From positions 546,994 through 610,993 of the forward strand of contig NZ_JACHFM010000001.1 of the NCBI RefSeq assembly GCF_014201905.1: a stretch of 64,000 nucleotides of DNA, given 5' to 3'. The notes below the pieces were generated by a model that was given only the letters and a program-made list of their open reading frames with translations, did not search any database and was not told the origin of the DNA. Below, piece by piece: positions 22,806 to 31,011 of this stretch. The position numbers and the translations under genes were made by a program. Position 1 is the first letter of the stretch. Each line of letters opens with the position of its first letter. This stretch comes from Amaricoccus macauensis. GTDB lineage: Bacteria > Pseudomonadota > Alphaproteobacteria > Rhodobacterales > Rhodobacteraceae.

Positions 22806-23810
22806 TCACATCTGGATGCAGGTGTCGGCGTTGTCCTTGGTGCACTCGTCGAGGCCGGTGTAGACCGGATCCTCCACGGCCTCGCCCTTGATGAGCTGGA
22901 TCATCACGCCGGGCGCCTTGTAGCCCATCTCGAACGGCCGCTGGCCGACGAGCGCGGTGACGAGGCCCTCCTTGGCGATCGCCACTTCATCTCCGATGGT
23001 GTCGGCGGCGCCGATCACGAACTCGCCCGACGCGATCTTTTCGGCCAGCGGCCGGAAGAGGTCGCGGTACGGCTGCGGTGCGCCGAAGAGCGGCCAGCCG
23101 CCCATGATGCCGAAGGCGTCGAGGTCGGGGTTCGCGGCGAGAATGTCGGTCATCGCCTGCACGCCGCGCGCACCGTCGTCGTTGGTGAAGACCGGGCAGC
23201 CCGCCACCTCGGTCCAGCCGCCCGCATCGGCACTGCCGTCGAGGGCGGCGATGCCCTCCTTGCCCGAGAGCGCGTCCCGCATTCCCTGGGCGCGGCGCAG
23301 GATGTTGTCCGCCGCGGCGTTGCCCTGGATCGAGCAGATCTTGCCGCCGTCCGGCTTCTTCTCCTTGATGTACTCGCCGATGCGGAAGCCCATCTTGTAG
23401 TTGTCGGTGCCGAGATAGGTCTTGCGGAGCCCCGCGTCCTCGGCGCTGAGATCGGCATCGAGGGTCATCACCGGGATCGTCGGGTTGGCCGAGCGAATCG
23501 TCTGGGCGATGAGCGGCGCGTTCGACGGCGAGATGGCGATGGCGGCAGTGGTCGGCTTCGAGAGCATGTCCTGCACGATCTGCGCCTCGCCGGCCTCATC
23601 GGAAGTGGACGCAGGGCCGGTGTAGAAGCACTCGTACTCGGAGTCGGCGTTCTCGGTGTTCCACTTCTCGCAACCCTGATGGATTGCCTCGAAGAACGGG
23701 TTGTCGAGACCCTTCACCACAATCACGACTTGCTGCTTGTCGGCCGAGAGCGCCGGACCGGCACAGATGGCCATCGCCGCTCCGGCGGCGAGCAGGAGAG
23801 TTTTCCGCAC
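22806..23810 (-). CDS. Sugar ABC transporter, periplasmic binding protein (ribose/fructose type)
   Basis: A 334-residue periplasmic binding protein of the Peripla_BP_4 family with a signal peptide (MRKTLLLAAGAAMAICAGPALSA). The domain shows VVIVVKGLDNPFFEAIHQG, the hinge segment FGIMGGWPLFG and GAADTIGDEVAIAKEGLVTAL. Cys pairs near the C-terminus (LDECTKDNADTC) may form a disulfide. It is transcribed away from the ATPase and permease genes it probably serves (24043-25780). The fructose FrcB/C/A system is the closest recalled layout; the actual sugar is unknown. Confidence 0.9.
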   Translation of the reverse strand: MRKTLLLAAGAAMAICAGPALSADKQQVVIVVKGLDNPFFEAIHQGCEKWNTENADSEYECFYTGPASTSDEAGEAQIVQDMLSKPTTAAIAISPSNAPLIAQTIRSANPTIPVMTLDADLSAEDAGLRKTYLGTDNYKMGFRIGEYIKEKKPDGGKICSIQGNAAADNILRRAQGMRDALSGKEGIAALDGSADAGGWTEVAGCPVFTNDDGARGVQAMTDILAANPDLDAFGIMGGWPLFGAPQPYRDLFRPLAEKIASGEFVIGAADTIGDEVAIAKEGLVTALVGQRPFEMGYKAPGVMIQLIKGEAVEDPVYTGLDECTKDNADTCIQM

Positions 23811-23891
23811 GGCTTGTCCTCCCAGGATCGCGGAGAGTCTCTTCTCGGACCCTCCTGTCCCGCAGGCTAAGCCCCGGCATTCTGTTCCGTC

Positions 23892-23907
23892 AACGACTGT
23901 CGTCGTT
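23892..23907. promoter_or_regulatory. Candidate operator dyad between divergent ABC transporter genes
   Basis: AACGAC-TGTC-GTCGTT, a 16-base dyad with 6-base arms, in the 232-base space between the binding-protein gene and the ATPase gene. On the minus strand a TTGACG -35-like element overlaps the dyad. A plus-strand TTGACG begins at 23928. Confidence 0.4.
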
Positions 23908-24042
23908 AATCATAATAGCCCATGCGATTGACGCAGGCTTCGCCGATGGGCTATCCGGGAGTCTCGGGAGTTTCGGCCGGAAGAAGCCGTGAAAGGCGCC
24001 GTCCCAGCGCGGATGGGGCCCTCCCGCAGGGGGAGGATCAGG

Positions 24043-24783
24043 GTGGCCGTTCTCGAGCTCACCGACATTTCCAAGCACTTCGGAGCGATTCAGGCGGTAA
24101 ACGGCGTCTCGCTCTCCATCGAACGCGGTGAGGCCGTGGGCCTGATGGGCGACAACGGCGCGGGAAAGTCCACGCTGGTCAAGATGATCGCCGGGAACTT
24201 CCTGCCGAGCTCCGGCACGATCCGCATCGACGGCAAGGAGGTCACGCTCCACAAGCCGGTCGAGGCGCGCCGCCACGGCATCGAGATCGTCCATCAGGAC
24301 CTCGCGCTCTGCGACAATCTGACCGCCGCGGCCAACGTGTTTCTCGGGCGCGAGCGGCGGCGGCGGATCGGGCCGGTCAGCGTGCTCGATCACGCCGGTA
24401 TGGCGAAACGGGCGGGCGAGCTGTTCCGGGATCTGAAGTCCGAGACCCGGCCGCGCGATCTCATCAGGCAGATGTCGGGCGGCCAGCGCCAGGCGGTGGC
24501 GATCGCGCGCACCATGCTCGCGGACGCCAAGCTCGTGCTGATGGACGAGCCGACGGCGGCGATCAGCGTCCGGCAGGTCGCCGAGGTCCTGAACCACATC
24601 AACCACCTGAAGGCGCAGGGCATCTCGGTCGTGCTGATCAGCCACCGCATGCCGGATGTCTTCGAGGTGACCGACCGGATCATCGTGCTGCGCCGCGGCC
24701 GCAAGGTTGCCGACAAGCGCACCGAGAACAGCTCGCCCGAAGAGATCACCGGTCTCATCACCGGCGCGATCGAGACGGTCTGA
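24043..24783 (+). CDS. Sugar ABC transporter, single-domain ATPase (FrcA-like)
   Basis: A 246-residue ATP-binding subunit with Walker A GDNGAGKST, Q-loop VHQDLAL, signature MSGGQRQ, Walker B LVLMDEPTA and the switch His in ISHRMPD. Unlike ribose-type ATPases it is a single domain, as in FrcA, and must act as a homodimer. The GTG at 24043 has GGAGG six bases upstream; the frame upstream from 23989 is not part of the fold. It lies ten bases before the permease gene. Confidence 0.9.
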   Translation: MAVLELTDISKHFGAIQAVNGVSLSIERGEAVGLMGDNGAGKSTLVKMIAGNFLPSSGTIRIDGKEVTLHKPVEARRHGIEIVHQDLALCDNLTAAANVFLGRERRRRIGPVSVLDHAGMAKRAGELFRDLKSETRPRDLIRQMSGGQRQAVAIARTMLADAKLVLMDEPTAAISVRQVAEVLNHINHLKAQGISVVLISHRMPDVFEVTDRIIVLRRGRKVADKRTENSSPEEITGLITGAIETV

Positions 24784-24793
24784 GGAGAGAGCC

Positions 24794-25780
24794 ATGACCG
24801 TTTCCCTCGACGACGCGATCGCCCACAAGGAACACACCGCGCTCTCCCGGGTGCTGACGAGCCAGACCTTCTGGGTGCTGCTCGCGGTGCTCGCCGCCTG
24901 CGTGTTCCTCTCGTTCGCGACCGACAGCTTCGCGACCTCGAAGAACCTCTTCAACATCACCCGCAACGTCACCTTCACCGCGATCATCGCGCTCGGCATG
25001 ACGCTCGTCATCATCACCGGGGGGATCGATCTCTCGGTGGGCTCGGTGCTCTGTCTCTGCTCCATGGTGGTCGCGGTGACCATGCACGCGGGCTACAACA
25101 TCTACATCGGCATCGGCGCGTCGCTGCTCGTGGCCGTGATCGTGGGCGCGTTCAACGGCGTGCTGATCGCCTATTTCGGGTTTCCGCCCTTCGTGGTGAC
25201 GCTCGGGATGCTGTCGATCGCCCGGAGCCTCGCCATGGTGCTGTCGAACAACACCGTGGTGTTCCAGTTCGGCCCGGACCACGACAAGCTGCTGGCGCTC
25301 GGCGGCGGGTCGATGTTCGGGATCGCCAATCCGGTGATCTACATGATCGTGCTGGCGCTCCTGACCGGCTTCGTGCTGCGCTGGACCCGGTTCGGACGCT
25401 ACGTCTATGCGATCGGCGGCAACGAGAAGGCGGCCCGGCTGACCGGCGTGCCGGTCGAGATGATCAAGGTGGCGGTCTACGTCCTCTCGGCGCTGTCCGC
25501 CGGGGTCGCCGGCATCATCCAGACCGGATGGCTCGGCGCGGTGACGACGAACCTCGGGACCGGCATGGAGTTGCAGGTGATCGCTGCGGCGGTGATCGGC
25601 GGCGCGAACCTCGAGGGCGGCGTCGGCACGGCCCTCGGGGCGCTGGTCGGCGCGGCGCTGATCGAGATCATCCGCAACTCGCTCGGCCTGCTCGGGATCA
25701 ACGCCTTCTGGCAGGGCACGTTCATCGGCGGTTTCATCATCGTCGCGGTGGCGTTCGACCGTATCCGGCAGCGGCGCTGA
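24794..25780 (+). CDS. Sugar ABC transporter permease
   Basis: A 328-residue permease of the BPD_transp_2 family (RbsC/FrcC-like) with about eight to ten membrane helices. It contains the typical GMTLVIITGGIDLSVGS motif, the segment GGNEKAARLTGVPV and the C-terminal LLGINAFWQGTFIGGFII. GGAGAG lies upstream of the ATG. It forms the inner-membrane channel with the preceding ATPase; the binding protein is divergent. Confidence 0.92.
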   Translation: MTVSLDDAIAHKEHTALSRVLTSQTFWVLLAVLAACVFLSFATDSFATSKNLFNITRNVTFTAIIALGMTLVIITGGIDLSVGSVLCLCSMVVAVTMHAGYNIYIGIGASLLVAVIVGAFNGVLIAYFGFPPFVVTLGMLSIARSLAMVLSNNTVVFQFGPDHDKLLALGGGSMFGIANPVIYMIVLALLTGFVLRWTRFGRYVYAIGGNEKAARLTGVPVEMIKVAVYVLSALSAGVAGIIQTGWLGAVTTNLGTGMELQVIAAAVIGGANLEGGVGTALGALVGAALIEIIRNSLGLLGINAFWQGTFIGGFIIVAVAFDRIRQRR

Positions 25781-25805
25781 GCCCTGCCCCGGCCGCAGCC
25801 GGGCC

Positions 25806-26603
25806 TCAGATCAGGCCGTGGCTGCGAAACGAAAGCTCCTCGCCCTTTCCGACGATGACGTGGTCGTGCAGGACGACGCCGATCGCCTGACAAGCCACCT
25901 CGATCTGCCGGGTCATGGCGATGTCGGCCTGGCTCGGCGTCGGATCGCCCGACGGGTGGTTGTGGACGAGGATGATCGCCGACGCATTGAGCTCGAGCGC
26001 CCGCTTCGCCACCTCGCGCGGGTAGACCGGCACATGATCCACGGTGCCCTTGGCCTGCGGCTCGTCCGCGACCAGCACGTTTTTCCTGTCGAGGAACAGG
26101 ATGCGGAACTGCTCGGTATCACGATAGGCCATGACCGTGCGGCAATAGGTCAGGAGATCGTCCCATGAGGCGAGCGCGCAGCGCTGGATCACCTTTGCAC
26201 GTGCCATGCGATGAGCGATCGCCTCGACGATGCGAAGTTGCAGCCAGACCCGGAGGCTCGTGCCCTCCACCTGCAACAGGCGATGCTCCGAGGCGGCGAC
26301 GACGCCGTTGAGATCGCCGAAGGTGGCGAGCAGGGTCTTTGCAAGCGGCTTCACGTCGATGCGGTCGATGGCATTGAACAGCACGAGTTCGAGCAGTTCG
26401 TATTCCGGCATCGCCGCGTGGCCGCCGGTGAGGAAACGTTGCCGCAGACGCTCGCGATGCCCCCAATAGTGCGGGCGCGGCGCCGGCGCCTGCCCGGCCG
26501 GCAGCCGGGCATAGATGTCGGGCGGCGGCAGGCGCAGCTCCATGTCACTGAGCCCCCGCAGTGCCTCCTCGGAAAAGCCGCTGGGCTCGGTCCTGTCGCT
26601 CAT
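25806..26603 (-). CDS. radC: RadC family JAMM-domain protein
   Basis: A 265-residue UPF0758 protein with an N-terminal helix-hairpin-helix region and a JAMM metalloprotease-like domain whose zinc motif is complete (HNHPSGDPTPSQAD). Despite its name, a DNA-repair role is not established; homologues occur near mobile elements and competence genes. The start has 20-30 extra residues before the HhH region. The LexA-box small gene lies 440 bases upstream on the same strand. Confidence 0.93.
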   Translation of the reverse strand: MSDRTEPSGFSEEALRGLSDMELRLPPPDIYARLPAGQAPAPRPHYWGHRERLRQRFLTGGHAAMPEYELLELVLFNAIDRIDVKPLAKTLLATFGDLNGVVAASEHRLLQVEGTSLRVWLQLRIVEAIAHRMARAKVIQRCALASWDDLLTYCRTVMAYRDTEQFRILFLDRKNVLVADEPQAKGTVDHVPVYPREVAKRALELNASAIILVHNHPSGDPTPSQADIAMTRQIEVACQAIGVVLHDHVIVGKGEELSFRSHGLI

Positions 26604-27043
26604 GATGGCCTCCGGATGCTGGCCGGACGGGAGGCTGGGGGAAAGCGGTTAAATGCGGATTAAGGCAGAGCGCCGCTCAGGGATTGATCGCCAGCGCGCG
26701 ATGGACGGCGGGGACGGCGGACGCAGTCTACGCCGGCGGGCCGCAGTTCATGCCCTATCTGAACATCTCCGCCAAGAAATCTGTAATCATGGGATAAACC
26801 CAAAAGAAAAGCCGCCACGGCCAGAGGCCGTGGCGGAAGTGGCAGTGCGATTTCCGGATCAGGCGGACAGGCAGCATCCGCGCGGTCGCACCGCAGGCAG
26901 GCAGTCATTCAGGCGGGTGGTCCTGCCGCTCAGTCCGCCGTCTGGGGGGAGTAGAGCGGGAACCCAATCGTGAACTCAAATACAATTCAGGCGCGTGATG
27001 GAACCAATCGACGACTGTGGCAGGCGCGCCGCAGTGTGGCTGA
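26604..27043. other. Intergenic region between radC and the small SOS-type gene
   Basis: About 440 bases with one strong minus-strand terminator (26802-26836). A plus-strand frame ending at 26796 has plausible residues (GGPQFMPYLNISAKKSVIMG) but no start, ribosome site or recognisable family, so it is not called. No other gene is supported. Confidence 0.5.
26802..26836 (-). terminator. Rho-independent terminator (minus strand)
   Basis: An 11-base perfect stem (26812-26822 with 26826-26836) and a 3-base loop, followed on the minus strand by CTTTTCTTTT. It probably ends the transcript of the small gene at 27044-27166, leaving about 210 bases of 3' untranslated RNA. Confidence 0.85.
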
Positions 27044-27166
27044 TCACATCAGCGCAGGCAGGCAGAAGCCCGCAAGGATCGTCACGCAAAGCGCGGCAAG
27101 ACCGAGGGAATCGCGCACCAGGATCTCCGGATCGGCACGGAGCATGCGGCGGGCAGCGTCGAGCAT
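27044..27166 (-). CDS. 40-residue membrane peptide under a LexA-type box
   Basis: A small gene read directly from the sequence. The protein starts MLDAARRMLRADPEILVRD and continues with one hydrophobic segment of about 20 residues (SLGLAALCVTILAGFCLPAL) to the C-terminus. A strong ribosome site, AAGGAGG, lies eight bases before the ATG. Upstream are a -35 TTGACT and a GTTC-N7-GTTC LexA box; downstream is a clear terminator. The charged N-terminus and single helix suggest an inner-membrane peptide with the N-terminus inside. Size, topology and probable SOS control recall SidA of Caulobacter, a 29-residue SOS-induced division inhibitor; no sequence similarity is claimed. Function unknown. Confidence 0.78.
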   Translation of the reverse strand: MLDAARRMLRADPEILVRDSLGLAALCVTILAGFCLPALM

Positions 27167-27181
27167 CGTTCGTCCTCCTTG

Positions 27182-27230
27182 TGTTCCCTTATGTTCCGTT
27201 AATGTTCTCTGATTCTTCCCCTTGAGTCAA
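27182..27230 (-). promoter_or_regulatory. LexA-type box (GTTC-N7-GTTC) and promoter of the 40-residue peptide gene
   Basis: The box at 27193-27207 is GTTC-CGTTAAT-GTTC, the direct-repeat form used by alphaproteobacterial LexA. A third GTTC lies six bases away at 27183-27186. On the minus strand TTGACT (27225-27230) is a good -35; with a 17-base spacer the -10 falls on 27202-27207, inside the box. The geometry is that of a repressed SOS promoter. LexA binding itself is inferred. Confidence 0.7.
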
Positions 27231-27244
27231 GGAAAGACGCCGTC

Positions 27245-27273
27245 TTGCGATCGTATGGGGGCGCCTCTATGGT
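27245..27273 (+). promoter_or_regulatory. Candidate greA promoter
   Basis: TTGCGA (27245-27250), a 17-base spacer and TATGGT (27268-27273), four of six consensus matches in each element. A start near 27280 would give a leader of about 100 bases that includes the hairpin at 27302-27333. Confidence 0.5.
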
Positions 27274-27301
27274 GGCTCACCGCGGCCCGCTGTGGCCGCT
27301 C

Positions 27302-27333
27302 GAACAGGCCCGTGCGCAAGCACCGGCCTGTTC
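27302..27333 (+). promoter_or_regulatory. Stable hairpin in the greA leader
   Basis: Nine base pairs (GAACAGGCC/GGCCTGTTC), a C-C mismatch, then GTGC/GCAC closed by a GCAA tetraloop. It is followed by the pyrimidine-rich TCTTGCTAT. It sits 45 bases before the greA ATG. It could be an attenuator or a processed leader RNA. Confidence 0.65.
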
Positions 27334-27378
27334 TCTTGCTATCTGGTGGCCGGGAGATCGGCCGCGACGGAGGACGGG

Positions 27379-27849
27379 ATGGAAAAGATTCCCCTGACGG
27401 CCCGGGGCTTCGCAAAGCTCGACGCAGAGCTGAAGAAGCTGAAGTCCGTGGAGCGGCCGGCGATCATCGCGGCCATCGCCGAGGCGCGCGAACATGGCGA
27501 CCTGAGCGAGAATGCCGAGTATCATTCGGCGCGCGAGAAGCAGAGTTTCATCGAGGGCCGGATCAAGGAGCTTGAGAACATCGTCGGCCGGTCCGAGGTG
27601 ATCGACCCGAGCCGGCTCTCCGGTGCGATCAAGTTCGGCGCCACGGTGGTGCTGGTGGACGAGGACACCGACGAGGAAAAGACCTACCAGATCGTCGGCG
27701 AGCAGGAGGCCTCGATCGAGGAGGGCCTGCTCAACCTCAGGTCTCCCCTCGCCCGGGCGTTGATCGGCAAGGAAGAGGGCGAGAGCGTCGAGGTTCGGAC
27801 GCCGGGCGGTGTCCGGTCCTACGAGATCCGGGCGGTCAACTTCGTCTGA
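27379..27849 (+). CDS. greA: Transcription elongation factor GreA
   Basis: A 156-residue factor that stimulates RNA polymerase to cleave backtracked transcripts. The N-terminal coiled coil carries the acidic tip ([20 protein letters not shown]) and the C-terminal FKBP-like domain ends [17 protein letters not shown]. The ATG at 27379 has GGAGGA seven bases upstream. Its leader contains a strong hairpin. The next gene follows after a short gap on the same strand. Confidence 0.97.
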   Translation: MEKIPLTARGFAKLDAELKKLKSVERPAIIAAIAEAREHGDLSENAEYHSAREKQSFIEGRIKELENIVGRSEVIDPSRLSGAIKFGATVVLVDEDTDEEKTYQIVGEQEASIEEGLLNLRSPLARALIGKEEGESVEVRTPGGVRSYEIRAVNFV

Positions 27850-27879
27850 GGCATTGAGCGACATGTGAGGCGGGGCGAC

Positions 27880-28929
27880 ATGGCGATCGGGGCAATTTTC
27901 AGCCGGCTCACACGGGGGGCACGCCGGTGGGCTGCGGCCGCGAGCCTGGTCTGGGTCGTGGTGGTGCTCGCCTACGGCATCGGCTTCCTGTCGGTGGCAT
28001 CGGCGACCGAGACACGCGGCACGCTGTTTCTCGACGCGATGTTCTTCCTCATGGCGCTGGTTCTGCCGCTCGGGCTGATCTGGCTAGCCGCCTGGCTCGC
28101 GGAGGAGCTGAGGCGGCAGCGGGAGATCGTCACCGCGCTGGCCGAGGTGACGGCGCCGCTCGTCGCCGCGCTCGACGAAACCCGCGCAAGCCTCGCGCAC
28201 CATGCCTCGCCCGAGGCGATCGCCCGGGCCGTGGGCTCGGCGGTCGGCGAGGCGGTGGCCGGGGCGCGGCCGGCCGATATGTCCCGGCCCCTGGGCGACC
28301 TCGTGGCCGGTCAGGCGCGGCTCGAGGCGGTGCTGGCCCGGCTGGCGGCGCCCGCCGGTGCTCCCGAGGCACGGCGAGAGCCCGCAGCCGCTGCCACCCC
28401 TGCCCCTGCCACTCCTTCCACCCCCGCTGCGCAGACCGCGCCCGACGGGGCGACGCCGGCCTTCACCTGGGAACAGCTGGTGCGCGCGCTCGACTTCCCC
28501 CGCGATGCCGGTGACCGCGAAGGCTTCCGGGCGCTCAAGGCGGCGCAGCAGCAGCCGAAGCTCGGCGAAACGCTGCAGGCGGCGGAGGACGTGCTGAACC
28601 TCCTGTCGCAGGAGGGCATCTTCGTCGACGAGCTGACCCTCGACGAAGTGGAGCCGAGTTCCTGGCGGCGGTTCATGGCCGGGGTGCGCGGCGCCAAGGT
28701 GGCCTCGATCGGCGGCATCACCGACCCGCAGGCGCTCGAGGTCGCGGGTCGCCTGCTGAAGCAGGACGCGGTGTTCCGCGACACGGCGATGTTCTTCCTG
28801 CGCCGGTTCGAGCGGGTGCTGGCGAACTATGCCAAGGACGCGGACGACCACGAACTGGTCGCCCTGGCCGGCACGCGCTCGGGCCGGGCCTTCATGATCC
28901 TCTCCCGATCCAGCGGCATCTTCGCCTAG
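27880..28929 (+). CDS. Membrane protein of unknown function
   Basis: A 349-residue protein with two N-terminal transmembrane helices (about residues 19-42 and 50-72), a helical stretch, an Ala/Pro/Thr-rich linker (about 165-190) and a conserved-looking cytoplasmic C-terminal domain (FTWEQLVRALDFPRDAGDRE onward, to the end). The ATG at 27880 has GAGG nine bases upstream; an in-frame GTG at 27865 would add five residues. No enzyme motif was recognised. It follows greA by 30 bases and may be cotranscribed with it. Confidence 0.8.
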   Translation: MAIGAIFSRLTRGARRWAAAASLVWVVVVLAYGIGFLSVASATETRGTLFLDAMFFLMALVLPLGLIWLAAWLAEELRRQREIVTALAEVTAPLVAALDETRASLAHHASPEAIARAVGSAVGEAVAGARPADMSRPLGDLVAGQARLEAVLARLAAPAGAPEARREPAAAATPAPATPSTPAAQTAPDGATPAFTWEQLVRALDFPRDAGDREGFRALKAAQQQPKLGETLQAAEDVLNLLSQEGIFVDELTLDEVEPSSWRRFMAGVRGAKVASIGGITDPQALEVAGRLLKQDAVFRDTAMFFLRRFERVLANYAKDADDHELVALAGTRSGRAFMILSRSSGIFA

Positions 28930-30905
28930 CGGCGGCGCCGCCGGCCTTCGCCGCCCGTGTTGAACGACACCTCCGGCAGCGGCGGGAGGTGGGGGAACGC
29001 GGCCGTCGCGTGCGGGATGGCGTTCGCGGCGACGAAGTGCTCCTGAAAGCGCGGCTCGATCGCGGTCTCGACCTTGTGGATCGAGCCGACCAGCGCCTCG
29101 ACCTCGCGGCGGGCGGCGACGTTCAGCAGCGCGATGCGCGCGCCGGTGCCGGCGGCATTGCCGGCGGAGGTGACGCGGGCAAGGTCGCAGTCGGGGATCA
29201 TGCCGAGCACCATGGCGTGCCGGGGCGAGATATGCGCCCCGAAGGCTCCGGCGAGAACGACGCGGTCAACGGTGTCGGTGCCGAACTGATCCATGAGGAG
29301 CCGCGCCCCGGCGTAGAGTGCCGACTTCGCGAGCTGGATGGCGCGCACGTCGCCCTGGGTCACGAGGATGTCGCCGTGGAGCCGGTAGGCGTGGGTACGA
29401 CCCTGCGCGACCATGCGGGGCGAGCCCGTCGCCTCGGCGGAGCCGATGAGGCCCGAGGCGTCGACGAGGCCCGCGAGGCGCATCTCGGCGATCACCTCGA
29501 TGATGCCCGAGCCGCAGATGCCGGTGATCGCGGTGTCGGGCGGGAAGTCCGGGTCGTCGGACCATGCGTCGGTGCCGATGACGCGGAAGCGGGGCTCGCG
29601 CGTGACCGGATCGATCTCGACTCGCTCGATGGCGCCGGGGGCGGCGCGCTGGCCGGAGGAGATCTGCGCGCCCTCGAACGCCGGGCCGGTGGGCGAGGAG
29701 CACGCGAGGACGCGGGCGCGATTGCCAAGGAAGATCTCGGCGTTGGTGCCCACATCGACGACGAGCATCAGGTCGTCGGAGAGTTGCGGGCTCTCGGAGA
29801 GAGCGACGGCGGCCGCATCGGCGCCGACGTGGCCGGCGATGCAGGGCAGGAAGTAGAGCCGGGCGTCCGGGTGGAGCGTGAGGTCTATCTCCTCGGCCCA
29901 GAGGTGCAGCGCGTCGGCGGTGGCGAGCGCGAAGGGCGCCTGGCCGAGTTCGACCGGGTCGATGCCGAGGACGAGGTGGTGCATGACCGGGTTGCCGACG
30001 ATGACCGCCTCGAAGATGAGCGCGCGCTCGATGCCGGCCTCCGCCGCCGCCTGCCCGGCAAGGGTGTTCAGGGCCTCCCGGACGGCCTTCGTCATCTCGG
30101 CGGCACCGTTCGGGTTCAGCATGGCGTAGCTGACGCGCGACATCAGGTCTTCGCCGAAGCGGATCTGCGGGTTCATCAGGCCGACGGAGGCCCGGACTTC
30201 ACCGGTGGCGAGGTCGCAGAGATGGCCCGCGATGGTGGTGGAGCCCACGTCGATGGCGAGGCCGTAGATGCCGCCGTCGTAGTAGCCGGGCCAGACGTGG
30301 AGGATGCGGGCCTCGGGGCCGTCGCGGTGGACGGCGACGGTCACCTTCCAGTCGCCCTTGCGCAGGGCGGGTTGCAGCATCTGGAGGGTGCGGAGATCGC
30401 CCTTGGCGTCGGGGATGCCCCATTGCTCGGCAAGGGCGCGCTCCAGGCGTTGCAGGTCGCCCGAGGGCTCCTGCATGTCGGGCTCGCGGACCTCGACGTA
30501 GTGGAGCCGGGTGGCGGGGTCCATGGTGATGGCGCGGGCCTCGGCGCGCTTGCGGACGACCTGCCGGTGGACCTGGCTCTCCGGGGGGACGTCGATGATC
30601 GCGTCGGCGAGGATCTCGGCCTGACAGCCGAGCCGGCGGCCGGGGGCGAGGCCGCGGATGCGGTCGTAACGGTCCTCGACGGCGTTGCGGGGCGAGAGGG
30701 CGGCCTCGGTGGTGGTGAGCCCGTGCTTGGGGAAGGCGCCGAAGGCCGGGGCGACCTGGCATCGGGAGCAGATGCCCCGGCCGCCGCAGACCGAGTCGAG
30801 ATCGACGCCGAGGGCCCGGGCGGCGGCAAGGACGGTGGTGCCGGGTGCGACGCGGCCGCGCTGGCCCGAGGGGGTGAAGATGACGAAGGGATCGGTCATG
30901 GGCAC
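28926..30905 (-). CDS. ASKHA-domain ferredoxin, RACo/RamA-type corrinoid activase
   Basis: A 659-residue protein. The N-terminal plant-type [2Fe-2S] domain has Cys40, Cys46, Cys49 and Cys94 (CGGRGICSRC, then RLGC). A linker follows, then an ASKHA ATPase domain (DUF4445) with IDVGSTTIAG near residue 240 and VVDVGTNAEIFLG near 400. Such proteins use ATP to reduce inactive cob(II)alamin on corrinoid methyl-carrier proteins. It closes a minus-strand group with a methyl-H4folate methyltransferase and an MTHFR paralogue, which supports that role. The corrinoid protein itself is not in the window. It overlaps the convergent gene's end by four bases. Confidence 0.9.
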   Translation of the reverse strand: MPMTDPFVIFTPSGQRGRVAPGTTVLAAARALGVDLDSVCGGRGICSRCQVAPAFGAFPKHGLTTTEAALSPRNAVEDRYDRIRGLAPGRRLGCQAEILADAIIDVPPESQVHRQVVRKRAEARAITMDPATRLHYVEVREPDMQEPSGDLQRLERALAEQWGIPDAKGDLRTLQMLQPALRKGDWKVTVAVHRDGPEARILHVWPGYYDGGIYGLAIDVGSTTIAGHLCDLATGEVRASVGLMNPQIRFGEDLMSRVSYAMLNPNGAAEMTKAVREALNTLAGQAAAEAGIERALIFEAVIVGNPVMHHLVLGIDPVELGQAPFALATADALHLWAEEIDLTLHPDARLYFLPCIAGHVGADAAAVALSESPQLSDDLMLVVDVGTNAEIFLGNRARVLACSSPTGPAFEGAQISSGQRAAPGAIERVEIDPVTREPRFRVIGTDAWSDDPDFPPDTAITGICGSGIIEVIAEMRLAGLVDASGLIGSAEATGSPRMVAQGRTHAYRLHGDILVTQGDVRAIQLAKSALYAGARLLMDQFGTDTVDRVVLAGAFGAHISPRHAMVLGMIPDCDLARVTSAGNAAGTGARIALLNVAARREVEALVGSIHKVETAIEPRFQEHFVAANAIPHATAAFPHLPPLPEVSFNTGGEGRRRRR

Positions 30906-31011
30906 CCGCCGCGCGCCTGTTGCGCTATGATATCAAGTGACTGATTGCGCTTGGACTTCACCGCCGCGTCAACCGGCTCTTCATGAAGACGAACGCGCGC
31001 TCCCTGCCCCG

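Noticed and set aside
26651..26796. Plus-strand coding-like tail ending GGPQFMPYLNISAKKSVIMG
   Set aside because: No start codon with a ribosome site, no recognisable family, and the region runs into a terminator meant for the other strand. It could be a gene remnant but cannot be supported.
26764..26796. Minus-strand mini-frame MITDFLAEMFR
   Set aside because: Eleven codons beyond a strong terminator, without ribosome site.
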